NCBI GenBank assembly: GCA_022486815.1
Contig: JAKVJW010000024.1
Span: 1 to 45,842, forward strand
Direction: 5' to 3'
DNA from: Prevotella sp.
GTDB taxonomy: Bacteria; Bacteroidota; Bacteroidia; Bacteroidales; Bacteroidaceae
Length of the DNA stretch: 45,842 nucleotides
In this document: positions 9,960 through 17,123 of the stretch, piece by piece
Layout of the letters: every line of letters begins with the position of its first letter
Position numbering within the stretch: the first letter of the stretch is position 1
The notes under the pieces: model-generated
Databases searched by the model: none
Told to the model about the DNA's origin: nothing
Seen by the model: only the letters and a program-made list of their open reading frames with translations
Made by a program: the position numbers and the translations under genes

Positions 9960-11450
9960 TCATTTCCATTGCATGGAAACAACACTTTTGGCAGGTACAA
10001 TAACTTTTATAGTACTTTTACCATCGCCAATTGATATATTTTGTTGCATATCAGATGTGTTGCATAATACCATTGCATTTGAGCCGTCTGTATTTTTAAA
10101 TGCGGAATAAATAATACCATTTATAGCCAGACTTTTTTCTGTCGTACCTATCCGAACAGCTCCTGGTTTTATAACAGAAGAAAGGTGAGCTATTACATAA
10201 TAGTGCGAATTCAGGCTTATGGTTTTATAGTCATTCTTGTTTATATCTACAGCACCATAACAGGTCTGGCACCCGCCGTCAAGATTAGGTCCCATATTAC
10301 TATCTAACATAAGATTCCATACTATTACAGCTGTACAATATTTATTTATTGTACCTAATGCGATATGCTGCATATCATCTAGCAGTCGGGCTCTTAGATT
10401 TCTACCATCGTTCCATGTGCCTATAGAAGCCTCTGAAAATATCAGTCCTTTGTCAGGGCGACTATTATGCATCGCATCCAGTGAACTTTCATCGCCAATA
10501 TAATTATGAAATGCTGCACCCACTACATATTCAGAACCTTCGTAGCCATCTATAGTTTTATATACATTAAGCGGATATGAATAGGCGTCATAATTATGAT
10601 CGTATACATAAATCTTGGTAGTCAATTTATTCTTCTTAAATGTCGGAGTCAATACCTTCAGGAAATCAGCTTCTTCAGGCCAAGGCATATACAGAGATGC
10701 ACAATTACCTTTGTTGAGGGGTTCGTTTTGGGGAGTAATGGCATATATAGGTACACCTGCACTCTGATAGGCTTGAATCCATTTCACGAAGTAATCTGAA
10801 TAAGTCTGATAATAATCAGGATTAAGGTGACCATCGGTCCAACTATTGTGAGGAGCCTTATTATTAAGATCTTCCACTTTCATCCATTGTGGGCAAGTCC
10901 ATGGAGAACCTATAACTTTTAGATGAGGGTTAATAGCAAGAATTTCTTTCATTACAGGTATCACATAATTGATATCGTCTGATTGAAGTCCAAAATTCTC
11001 AATCCCCGGATTATCACAACACGTATATTCTTTGCTCGAGAAATCTGAACATCCGATAGAAATCCTTACATAACTAAATCCGTATCCATCTGTATCTGAA
11101 AATGTCTTGCGTAAGAAGTTTGTTCTGTCAGTCTGTGACATCTTCAGCAGATTGTATGCAGTGCTATATGTAATAGCAGCCCCAAAGCCGTCCATCGTCT
11201 GATAAGTCTTTGACGGGTTGATTTCTATATCAGCACTTTTATTATTGTCACCGGATAATATATCTGCATTTATTTTTGTCAATGAATACATTCCATTAGC
11301 AGATGTCATATATACGGTTGCCTTACCTATGACAGTACTGCCAGTTGTTCCTGACGGGGCATCACTAATAGAATTACTACTGCCACACGAGATCAATGGT
11401 ATAAAACCCATCATAATGATGATTAGTAATTCCCTTGTTTTCCTATTCAT
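9960..11450 (-). CDS. GH30-family glycosidase lipoprotein (likely beta-1,6-glucanase)
   Basis: A 496-residue exported enzyme with a lipobox-like LISC (Cys22). It has the GH30 fold: the strand MDGFGAAIT (about 86-94), YVRISIGCSDF, SPWTCPQWMK, acid/base Glu243 in ITPQNEPLN, nucleophile Glu340 in IFSEASIGTW, and a C-terminal beta domain. GH30 enzymes of Bacteroidetes beta-glucan loci include endo-beta-1,6-glucanases, and pairing with GH16 fits side-branch removal from laminarin or fungal glucan. Beta-glucosidase or other GH30 activities cannot be excluded. Its upstream region is unusual: 50 bp of leader, then an IS remnant, then the third susC-type promoter block. Confidence 0.88.
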   Translation of the reverse strand: MNRKTRELLIIIMMGFIPLISCGSSNSISDAPSGTTGSTVIGKATVYMTSANGMYSLTKINADILSGDNNKSADIEINPSKTYQTMDGFGAAITYSTAYNLLKMSQTDRTNFLRKTFSDTDGYGFSYVRISIGCSDFSSKEYTCCDNPGIENFGLQSDDINYVIPVMKEILAINPHLKVIGSPWTCPQWMKVEDLNNKAPHNSWTDGHLNPDYYQTYSDYFVKWIQAYQSAGVPIYAITPQNEPLNKGNCASLYMPWPEEADFLKVLTPTFKKNKLTTKIYVYDHNYDAYSYPLNVYKTIDGYEGSEYVVGAAFHNYIGDESSLDAMHNSRPDKGLIFSEASIGTWNDGRNLRARLLDDMQHIALGTINKYCTAVIVWNLMLDSNMGPNLDGGCQTCYGAVDINKNDYKTISLNSHYYVIAHLSSVIKPGAVRIGTTEKSLAINGIIYSAFKNTDGSNAMVLCNTSDMQQNISIGDGKSTIKVIVPAKSVVSMQWK

Positions 11451-11500
11451 AGTCTTCTATTTTATAAAAATTATCAATTCAATTAGATGTTACATTATTA

Positions 11501-11758
11501 CATTAGTATCCACTGAAAACCAGTAAATCCAAATAAGGCTGCAACAAGAACCCAAATATTTACAATCCTACTGTTTACTCCATAGTGGGAATCGTTGAGC
11601 ATGACCTTAAACTGCATCGGTCAACCTACGAAGTATTGAGAATTTTGAGTGCTTCCCTCTTGGATAAGTCCCCTATCAAAGAACTCTTTACCAAACAATC
11701 GGTTGATGATATTAAAGGTGGTCAATTAACTCTTAAGTTTATTTAGTGGACACTAATG
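11501..11758 (+). mobile_element. 258-bp internally deleted IS4-like element with both ends retained
   Basis: The left end CATTAGTATCCACT (from 11501) and the reverse complement of the right end CATTAGTGTCCACT (ending at 11758) form terminal inverted repeats, 16 of 20 positions identical. Between them only the C-terminal tail of a transposase remains (11537-11746). No target-site duplication is evident. The element lies between GH30 and promoter copy 3, and is too short to transpose on its own. Confidence 0.7.
11537..11746 (+). pseudogene. IS4-like transposase, C-terminal fragment
   Basis: The plus-strand frame from 11537 to the TAG at 11744-11746 reads GCNKNPNIYNPTVYSIVGI and continues through VEHDLKLHRSTYEVLRILS and LDKSPIKELF to QLTLKFI. 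The STYEVLRILS-LLDK-ELF tail is characteristic of the C-terminus of a common Bacteroidetes IS4-like DDE transposase. About 70 codons of an expected several hundred are left, there is a stop just upstream, and there is no start. It is a non-functional relic. The family assignment rests on memory of the tail motif. Confidence 0.7.
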
Positions 11759-12008
11759 ACTTAATATATTAGATTCATCTATACGTTAACAAATAATGAT
11801 AATACAAAAGTAGCACAAAATATTAATATTCTTTCACCATTGTGAACACAAAGTGGATTATATTGCATACATATATTTACTAATGATCTCATAATCAATT
11901 GATTAACAATCAATATCTTTCATAAAAAAGTGGACTGAATATAGAGATGTTAAATATAAGGTTCAGCAAATAACCGTTTTTAACGTTTGCTCAATGATCC
12001 ATAATTAC
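11759..12008 (-). promoter_or_regulatory. susC-type promoter block, copy 3 (detached from any susC)
   Basis: Third copy of the repeat, starting at the base after the IS right end. The -7 box TACTTTTG is at 11805-11812, and AAAGTGGA at 11850-11857 and 11927-11934 (77 bp apart). In copies 1 and 2 homology starts at the susC start codon; here the same point is occupied by the IS end. Either it drives GH30 across the IS relic, or it is the leftover promoter of a deleted third susC. Confidence 0.65.
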
Positions 12009-12197
12009 TTGGACTGTAACTATTCTGATTTTTGTCAAAAAGACATCAGGTCTCCTTTATCTCCTCTAACAAAATCATTCATAGAACCCATCAAAGATAT
12101 TAAACATGAAGAGAAAGTCATGCCTAAGAAGTTGTACATATATTTCATTATCAGTTACTTATATTGTTTAGTCTTTAAACTGCCATATAATCTAAAA
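12009..12197. other. AT-rich intergenic stretch before the palindromic array
   Basis: No gene recognised. A short open frame starting inside copy 3 and ending at 12230 has no protein-like character and runs into the repeat array. Confidence 0.4.
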
Positions 12198-12370
12198 TTA
12201 CCAAACTGTGGTAATGGCCTTACCAATTAGCGGTAATGAGTTTTCCAAAGCTTTGGAAATGAGCTTACCACATAGCGGTAATGTGGTTACCATACTATGG
12301 AAATGAGGTTACCACACTATGGAAATAAGCTTACCACACTATGGAAAGGAGCTTACCACATAGCGGTAAT
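12198..12370. repeat. Tandem array of eight 22-23-bp palindromic units
   Basis: Units begin at 12198, 12220, 12242, 12265, 12287, 12309, 12331 and 12353. The consensus is TT(A/T)CCA-N5-GG(T/A)AA followed by about TGAGC. Each unit is itself a dyad: unit 3 is a perfect 18-bp palindrome, units 4 and 8 share one core (TTACCACATAGCGGTAA) and units 6 and 7 share another (TTACCACACTATGGAAA). Two half-site types, TTACC and TTTCC, are mixed among units. A period of 22 bp is not a multiple of three, so it is not coding, and there are no spacers as in CRISPR. It resembles an iteron or multi-operator array; the function is unknown. Confidence 0.9.
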
Positions 12371-12379
12371 ATTAGATGA

Positions 12380-12402
12380 TTATACTGTGATGTACAGTAT
12401 AA
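12380..12402. promoter_or_regulatory. Perfect inverted repeat upstream of the Panacea operon
   Basis: TTATACTGT (12380-12388) and ACAGTATAA (12394-12402) are perfect complements around GATGT. It lies about 150 bp upstream of the Panacea start, after the array. It could be an operator for autoregulation or a hairpin. It lacks a following T run, so a terminator is less likely. Confidence 0.5.
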
Positions 12403-12550
12403 TTGGGTGATGGTTAGAAACTGTCATCTCGGCCTTTGCGCTCCGCGAAGAGTTAATTATTTATAATTTCGCTCTCTTTTTAAAATAGAAAATGATTATC
12501 ATATTGCAGATATGAATTCTATTATTTATTTTTGGGAGAAAGAATGTAAT

Positions 12551-13075
12551 ATGAAAGACAATGCATTATCAGTAGCAAACTATTTCATTGATTTAGCAAA
12601 GAAAGATGATACCCCACTAAAACCGCTGAAATTAATGAAATTAGTATATATCGCCCATGGATATATGTTGGCAATGCTGAATCGATCTGTTTTGGACAAA
12701 CGTTTTGACTGGGTAGAAGCATGGAAATACGGTCCAGTTATTCCATCAGTTTATCATTCATTTAAAAATTTCAAAGACGCCCCCATCACAGAAAAAAGTG
12801 TCATTTTCAAAAGTTCCGACAACGATGCCAATGATATTGATTTCGTTGAGCCAACTCTTCAAGATGGGAAAGCATGTAAGATATGTGATTTTGTCTGGAA
12901 AAGATACAAAGATTATTCCGACAGTCAATTAGTAACTTTACTTCATGGAGAAGGTACTCCATGGGGAACCATTTACGAAGAAGGGATGAATAACAGGATT
13001 CCAGATTCTTTCACTCAAATATACTATAAAAATCTTGTAGAAAGTCTTTTAGAAGTTGCGAAGAATGGCAAATGA
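12551..13075 (+). CDS. Panacea-domain (DUF4065/SocA-like) protein, probable antitoxin
   Basis: A 174-residue protein. The start at 12551 gives MKDNALSVANYF, the usual beginning of the family; an ATG at 12512 would add 13 unlikely residues. The core motif KPLKLMKLVYIAHGYMLA and the segment WKYGPVIPSVYHSF are typical of the Panacea domain, a broadly used antitoxin domain found beside many unrelated toxins. It overlaps the next gene by 11 bp (13065-13075), which argues for translational coupling. The inferred job is to neutralise the product of the overlapping gene. Some Panacea proteins have other roles, such as phage- or protease-adaptor functions, so this is not certain. Confidence 0.85.
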   Translation: MKDNALSVANYFIDLAKKDDTPLKPLKLMKLVYIAHGYMLAMLNRSVLDKRFDWVEAWKYGPVIPSVYHSFKNFKDAPITEKSVIFKSSDNDANDIDFVEPTLQDGKACKICDFVWKRYKDYSDSQLVTLLHGEGTPWGTIYEEGMNNRIPDSFTQIYYKNLVESLLEVAKNGK

Positions 13076-13433
13076 AAATTTAGAAAACAAACTATCGCTC
13101 TTGTCTTCGTTGCCAAGTGATAAATCTCAAATGACAGAAGAATATTTAGCATCTAAGAAAAGTGGTGTTGAAGTGGAACTTCTCAAAGAGAAATTAGAAG
13201 GCAGGAAACAGGACAGAAAGCAAAGGGGCGAATATGCAAATAAGATTTTCCGTCTTGTCTGCATATACATGTTTGCGATAGTTATTATGGTAATCCTTGT
13301 CGGTTCTCACGTACTTACATTAGACAATTCCGTCATTATCACATTAATATCTACGACCACAGCTAATGTAATAGGTATCTTTGTTATCGTTGCAAAATAT
13401 TTATTTCATAATCAGGATTCACAAACAGAATAG
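13065..13433 (+). CDS. Small two-transmembrane-helix protein, candidate Panacea-partner toxin
   Basis: 122 residues starting at the ATG at 13065. A charged, probably helical or coiled segment (about 1-58, rich in Glu and Lys) precedes helix 1 (about 61-82) and helix 2 (about 90-113), ending in a short tail. The second helix contains TTTANVIGIFVIVAKYLF, a pattern I recall from unnamed two-helix proteins of Bacteroidetes accessory loci. It overlaps the Panacea gene, and membrane-active toxins are known partners of Panacea antitoxins, so a membrane-disrupting toxin is a reasonable hypothesis. Nothing in the sequence proves toxicity; a membrane effector of a defence module is an alternative. Confidence 0.75.
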   Translation: MANENLENKLSLLSSLPSDKSQMTEEYLASKKSGVEVELLKEKLEGRKQDRKQRGEYANKIFRLVCIYMFAIVIMVILVGSHVLTLDNSVIITLISTTTANVIGIFVIVAKYLFHNQDSQTE

Positions 13434-13445
13434 TCTATTTCTGAT

Positions 13446-13976
13446 ATGATAAGAAAAGGCAAGAAAGAAGACACCGTGTCGATTATGAACATCATCAAGG
13501 CTGCAACCCTTGATATGGAATTAAATCACATACACCAATGGGACGATATTTACCCCGATGAAAAGGTTATCATTGAAGATATTGATAAGGGCGATTTATA
13601 TGTCTATGAAGATGATGGCATTATCAATGCCCTTATTGTTCTAAATAAAGACCAGGCAGAGGAATATAGAAATATAGATTGGAAATATACTTCCGGAAAG
13701 CAACTTGTCATTCACAGATTGTGTATTGATCCAAAGGCTCAAGGTCACGGCATTGCAAGGAAACTATTAAAATATACCGATAATTTCGCGACAAGAAATA
13801 AATATAATGCTATCCGGCTGGATGCTTTTCCTCCAAACGAAAGAGCTATAAAACTTTATGAAAAGAACGGATATACCAAAGTTGGGAGTGTTAAGTTTAG
13901 AAAAGGCAAATTTTATTGCTACGAAAAAAATATTTCTTTCCATATTTCTCCGGCAGCATCTTGGAGGATTCGATAA
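13446..13976 (+). CDS. GNAT-family N-acetyltransferase
   Basis: A 176-residue GNAT protein. The acetyl-CoA loop is QGHGIARKLL (about 99-108) after strand VIHRLCIDP, and the C-terminal part is KLYEKNGYTKVG. It starts 12 bp after the two-helix gene and likely shares its transcript. The family normally ends near FYCYEKN; here about 14 extra residues (ISFHISPAASWRIR) follow, translated from sequence that on the other strand continues a different frame. This suggests the native 3' end was lost at a junction. The substrate is unknown. Toxin-type GNATs usually pair with ribbon-helix-helix antitoxins, so a toxin role is not assumed. Confidence 0.85.
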   Translation: MIRKGKKEDTVSIMNIIKAATLDMELNHIHQWDDIYPDEKVIIEDIDKGDLYVYEDDGIINALIVLNKDQAEEYRNIDWKYTSGKQLVIHRLCIDPKAQGHGIARKLLKYTDNFATRNKYNAIRLDAFPPNERAIKLYEKNGYTKVGSVKFRKGKFYCYEKNISFHISPAASWRIR

Positions 13977-14109
13977 ATGGCTTTGAACAAGCTACTTCAT
14001 ATTTCAAAGTCATTTTCAAGGTCTTCCTGCTCCTTTTTACCTGCCATATTTCCGGAACATTCTTAGTAAGCCAGGAATAGAGCTTGTTATCATCATTAGT
14101 TTCAGCCAT
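13897..14109 (-). pseudogene. Possible truncated frame antisense to the GNAT 3' end
   Basis: A 70-codon frame beginning MAETNDDNKLYSWLTKN and containing PFIESSKMLPEKYGK. The same frame stays open further upstream into hicB (…KKFVEDIIDH before the Met). The composition looks protein-like, but I do not recognise a family. It overlaps the last 80 bases of the GNAT gene on the other strand, so one of the two ends is probably a junction artefact. It may be the remnant of a gene partnered with hicB. Confidence 0.3.
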
Positions 14110-14143
14110 ATGATCAATAATATCCTCAACAAACTTCTTGAGA

Positions 14144-14485
14144 CTACAAAGTAAGACCGGTCGCTTTAGCCAATGTCTGTCGGATATATCCGTTAATAGT
14201 TGTACCAGCCTGTTGCGCCAGCACGGCCAGACGACTATGAATTTCCGGTGTCAGTCGGACATTCAGATTACCACTATAAGGTTTCTTAGGTTTTACGCCA
14301 TGCGCCACGCAACTTGCCAGATAATCATCAATTGCTCCCTCGAAATCCTTATGGAGTTCATTTACGTCCTGTCCCTCATAAGTGATGGAATCTTTGCTCA
14401 TCCCAAGAACCTTGCCATAAAGACAATTGTCCTCTTCACTGTAATCCACGCTTCCCGTGTATCCTTTATACTTCATTATTCCCAT
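14144..14485 (-). CDS. hicB: HicB-family antitoxin without an intact HicA beside it
   Basis: 113 residues from the ATG at 14485, preceded by a purine-rich AGAAGGAAGG stretch; a second ATG lies at 14476. The partially degraded RNase-H-like HicB fold is seen in MKYKGYTGSVDYSEED and CLYGKVLGMSKDSITYEG. A C-terminal ribbon-helix-helix segment follows (NLNVRLTPEIHSRLAVLA, about 73-105), typical of the chromosomal HicB type in Bacteroidetes. HicB neutralises the mRNA interferase HicA and represses its own operon. No HicA is found next to it; only a 27-codon frame (14466-14549) overlaps its start. Confidence 0.85.
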   Translation of the reverse strand: MGIMKYKGYTGSVDYSEEDNCLYGKVLGMSKDSITYEGQDVNELHKDFEGAIDDYLASCVAHGVKPKKPYSGNLNVRLTPEIHSRLAVLAQQAGTTINGYIRQTLAKATGLTL

Positions 14486-14549
14486 ATTGCTTTCCTTCCT
14501 TCTTAAAATAACCATTAGCCTTCAAATAAGTCAGAACTTGCCTCATCAT
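14466..14549 (-). pseudogene. 27-codon frame overlapping the hicB start, possible HicA relic
   Basis: The frame reads MMRQVLTYLKANGYFKKE and stops inside hicB. HicA toxins begin with a short helix and a LK-x-NGW(Y) pattern, which this recalls, but it is far shorter than HicA (about 60 residues). The match is weak and it could be chance. Confidence 0.2.
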
Positions 14550-14626
14550 ATATCCTTTAATAATAATGGTATCAAGTCAATGCACCTTTATAATAAAAAT
14601 ATGCGAAAGGATTTATCATACAGACA

Positions 14627-15373
14627 TCATAGGAAATGTTCCGGTATATTGGTACCCATTCCCACTCCTCCATTTATGGTATATCCCTGCCTCACATCCC
14701 TTAATTGTATCGGAATTCCAAGATTATATTCCTCTCCTATTTCTGAATCCAAGAATTCCAATAATTTGTCCATATCATCTTTGCTATTTGTCTGAAGGAC
14801 AAACTCGCGATGAAAAGAATCATCCTTATTCTTCAATCTCAATATCACGTTATCTTTATCCTTCACAAATTGATAATATCCCAAATAGAGAGGAGGTATA
14901 TTATATTTGGCTATCGAATGATTGTATGAAAAGATGTAGAAGGAATGTCCTTCATTATTTATCAGGAATAAATAAGTCCCTATATCCAGAACAGGGTCCG
15001 TACTATCATCAGCTATCAATTTGATATATGGCGGTACGATTTTAAGATTCAACTGTACGCTTTCTTTCGTCACCCTGTCAATGAGTTGAACCTGAGCTTC
15101 TCCCCTTTTTATTCCTTTAATATCAATTTTCCCCTTTATACCACTCTCGGTTGATCCTTTCTCATAAGATAATTGTATTTTGTCCGCATTAGGAGTAGAT
15201 ATTTGCAAATCACCACTACCGCTGGTAATATTTATCGTTTGATCCCGCCACTGAATGATTTCATAATAGTCTTTATCTATGTGAAAACGACTTGATGTAT
15301 GATCGTCATTTTGCTTATCGCACGAAACAAAGATAATTAGCAAAACAAGTAAATATCTAAATTTAGTTTTCAC
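14627..15373 (-). CDS. Exported lipoprotein of unknown function
   Basis: 248 residues with a lipobox IFVSC (Cys near 19). The first ~110 residues look like a beta-rich Ig-like domain (WRDQTINITSGSG, GEAQVQLIDRVTKE); the rest resembles no family I know. It ends close to the hicB region, with only a short gap, and follows a 302-bp intergenic stretch containing a long inverted repeat. It belongs to the run of minus-strand lipoproteins. The gene looks intact. Confidence 0.75.
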   Translation of the reverse strand: MKTKFRYLLVLLIIFVSCDKQNDDHTSSRFHIDKDYYEIIQWRDQTINITSGSGDLQISTPNADKIQLSYEKGSTESGIKGKIDIKGIKRGEAQVQLIDRVTKESVQLNLKIVPPYIKLIADDSTDPVLDIGTYLFLINNEGHSFYIFSYNHSIAKYNIPPLYLGYYQFVKDKDNVILRLKNKDDSFHREFVLQTNSKDDMDKLLEFLDSEIGEEYNLGIPIQLRDVRQGYTINGGVGMGTNIPEHFL

Positions 15374-15675
15374 TTTATAAAATATTTATTAAACAGCAAA
15401 CAGGAAATGCAGGAAACCTTCTACCACACCGCTAAGTGAATTACTTGCAGACGCAACTACGAACTTCTGCAGATTCCCAAATAGTGTGTGGTATAAGTTC
15501 CTGTTTTTTGTCCGTTGTGGACAATTATATATAGATAGAAAGAGTTATTTATAGATTCTATAAGGAATTGACCGAAAGTTTAATCCCCTTCAAATCCTTA
15601 CATCATACATGCGCTCATAATTTTATATTGATGAAAGATTTCCTTGTTCTGTTAATCGGAATCCTCGGGAAGGAA
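15374..15675. other. 302-bp intergenic stretch with a long inverted repeat and a shared block
   Basis: It contains an imperfect inverted repeat: CAGGAAACCTTCTACCACAC (15410-15429) against GTGTGGTATAAGTTCCTG (15486-15503), with an inner TGCAGA/TCTGCA pair. It also contains a block around 15565-15608 similar to 21714-21756. No gene is seen. The inverted repeat could be a structured 5' leader of the 14627-15373 gene or a small MITE. Confidence 0.55.
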
Positions 15676-17085
15676 TTATTCCTTTTCCTCCAGAATCTGA
15701 TCACATTGCCCCCATACTTGAGCATTCCTGTACTTTTCCACACATCCTTTCGGGACGTAGAGTGTACAACCCTTGGTTACAAAGCCATTGGTAAGTACAG
15801 GTGGAGTCATCCAGCCTGCATGAATCTCCCTGGCATGGAGACCGACAAGGCCTTTACTGGAAATGTAATTTATAGTAGCCGGAAGATATATACTCTCCAA
15901 TTCCGTCCCTGTGTTGAAAGCCTCATCACCTATCTCTGTCAAGGCAGAACCTTTCGGGATAATAATCTCCTTCAACTGTCCACATAGCGCAAACGCCCTG
16001 CCTTCGATGCCCTTAACGGATGCAGGAATCGTGAACGACGTCAGTTGACTGCAACAGGCAAAAGCCTCTTTGTTTATAAACACTGTATTACCCAAAATTT
16101 TCACTTGATGACAAGGAGACCCGAAAAACAGCCTTTCGGGAATACACTTATAAAAATCTTTCATACGTTTTTCGAAATAGGAGTTGGAGAGATCCAGTGA
16201 ATCCAAAGGCCTTATGCCGTTTTTGCCATTCACCAGGTCTGCAAGGTAGTTCATATCAGAACCGGTCACATCGCCATTGATCGTCAGGTGCCTCAGGTGA
16301 GACAGATTATCCTTATCCCGGCCAAAGATCACCTCCAAAGGATCAGAATCAAATGATGCGGTATATGTTTCGTCAGCCTTCAAACGGCGTGGCTCCTGAC
16401 GGATTTCAAAGTCTGTTGTCTCCATAGAGCTGTCTACAACAAGATAAACACTGGCGGTCCTGCCCAGACCGGTATTCAGGTCAACCTGAAAATGGAGAGT
16501 CGCCTCACTATGAGAGGAAGGATGTACCTTATCACCGATTTCGCTTCCAGACATCCAGTCAACAGGTCTGACCTTTGTTGCATCACCATAACCGACAAGC
16601 CTCCATACATAATCCGGAATGAAACCCGTATTGGACTTTATCGTAACCGTGAAGTCTCCTCCGGTTGAAGGGAAGATATAACAGGAATCTTCCGCATAAG
16701 CCTGCCTTTCCGCTTTCTGCCGGATATTAATATGATAGATATTACCGCCCGAGGTAACGGAAAGGACGGACTTCCGCACTAGCAGATCCTGAGAAGGCTG
16801 GAATAAAAGGGATACAAAAAAGGCATGATTCTCCACAGAACTGTCACATTTAACCCTGCACCAGTTTTCATCGTTGTCAAGATAATAAATTTCAGCAAGA
16901 TTTTTATTCCTGCCCAAAGGGAACTGCAGGGTTGTATCAACGCCCTCTGCAGGAATATCCAGTCCTTTGGCCACGATCTGTTCCGTCGTAGGGGTTAAAG
17001 GAATACCTCTATCATCAATAGTACTGCTACACGAACAGAACAGGAAAGCAAAAACAGCAAAGAGTAATAAATCTTTTATTTTCAT
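15676..17085 (-). CDS. BspA-like leucine-rich-repeat surface lipoprotein
   Basis: 469 residues with a lipoprotein signal (FLFCSC, Cys19). Two beta domains (about 30-235) of the BACON-like type carry the phrases VRKSVLSVTSGG and FEIRQEPRR. From about 255 a BspA/LRR_5 repeat domain follows: LDSLDLSNSYF, LTSFTIPASVKGIEGRAF, LKEIIIPKGSALTEIGDEAF, LESIYLPATINYIS, ending in the typical LYVPKGCVEKYRNAQVWGQ. BspA proteins are surface adhesins in oral and gut Bacteroidetes and protozoa. Upstream is the TTCACAAAG element shared with the gene at 21782-22159, which suggests common control. Confidence 0.88.
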   Translation of the reverse strand: MKIKDLLLFAVFAFLFCSCSSTIDDRGIPLTPTTEQIVAKGLDIPAEGVDTTLQFPLGRNKNLAEIYYLDNDENWCRVKCDSSVENHAFFVSLLFQPSQDLLVRKSVLSVTSGGNIYHINIRQKAERQAYAEDSCYIFPSTGGDFTVTIKSNTGFIPDYVWRLVGYGDATKVRPVDWMSGSEIGDKVHPSSHSEATLHFQVDLNTGLGRTASVYLVVDSSMETTDFEIRQEPRRLKADETYTASFDSDPLEVIFGRDKDNLSHLRHLTINGDVTGSDMNYLADLVNGKNGIRPLDSLDLSNSYFEKRMKDFYKCIPERLFFGSPCHQVKILGNTVFINKEAFACCSQLTSFTIPASVKGIEGRAFALCGQLKEIIIPKGSALTEIGDEAFNTGTELESIYLPATINYISSKGLVGLHAREIHAGWMTPPVLTNGFVTKGCTLYVPKGCVEKYRNAQVWGQCDQILEEKE

Positions 17086-17123
17086 CTTTCAACACTTAAA
17101 TATTACCAACGCTCTTATATATA

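Noticed and set aside
11537..11746. Functional transposase
   Set aside because: Only about 70 C-terminal codons remain, with a stop upstream and no start or catalytic residues.
12198..12370. CRISPR array
   Set aside because: Units are directly adjacent with no variable spacers, and no cas gene is present.
12380..12402. Intrinsic terminator
   Set aside because: The stem is AT-rich and has no T run on either side, so an operator-like role was preferred.
13446..13976. TacT-type GNAT toxin
   Set aside because: Toxins of that type pair with a ribbon-helix-helix antitoxin directly upstream; the gene here follows a membrane protein and its sequence matches ordinary GNAT enzymes.
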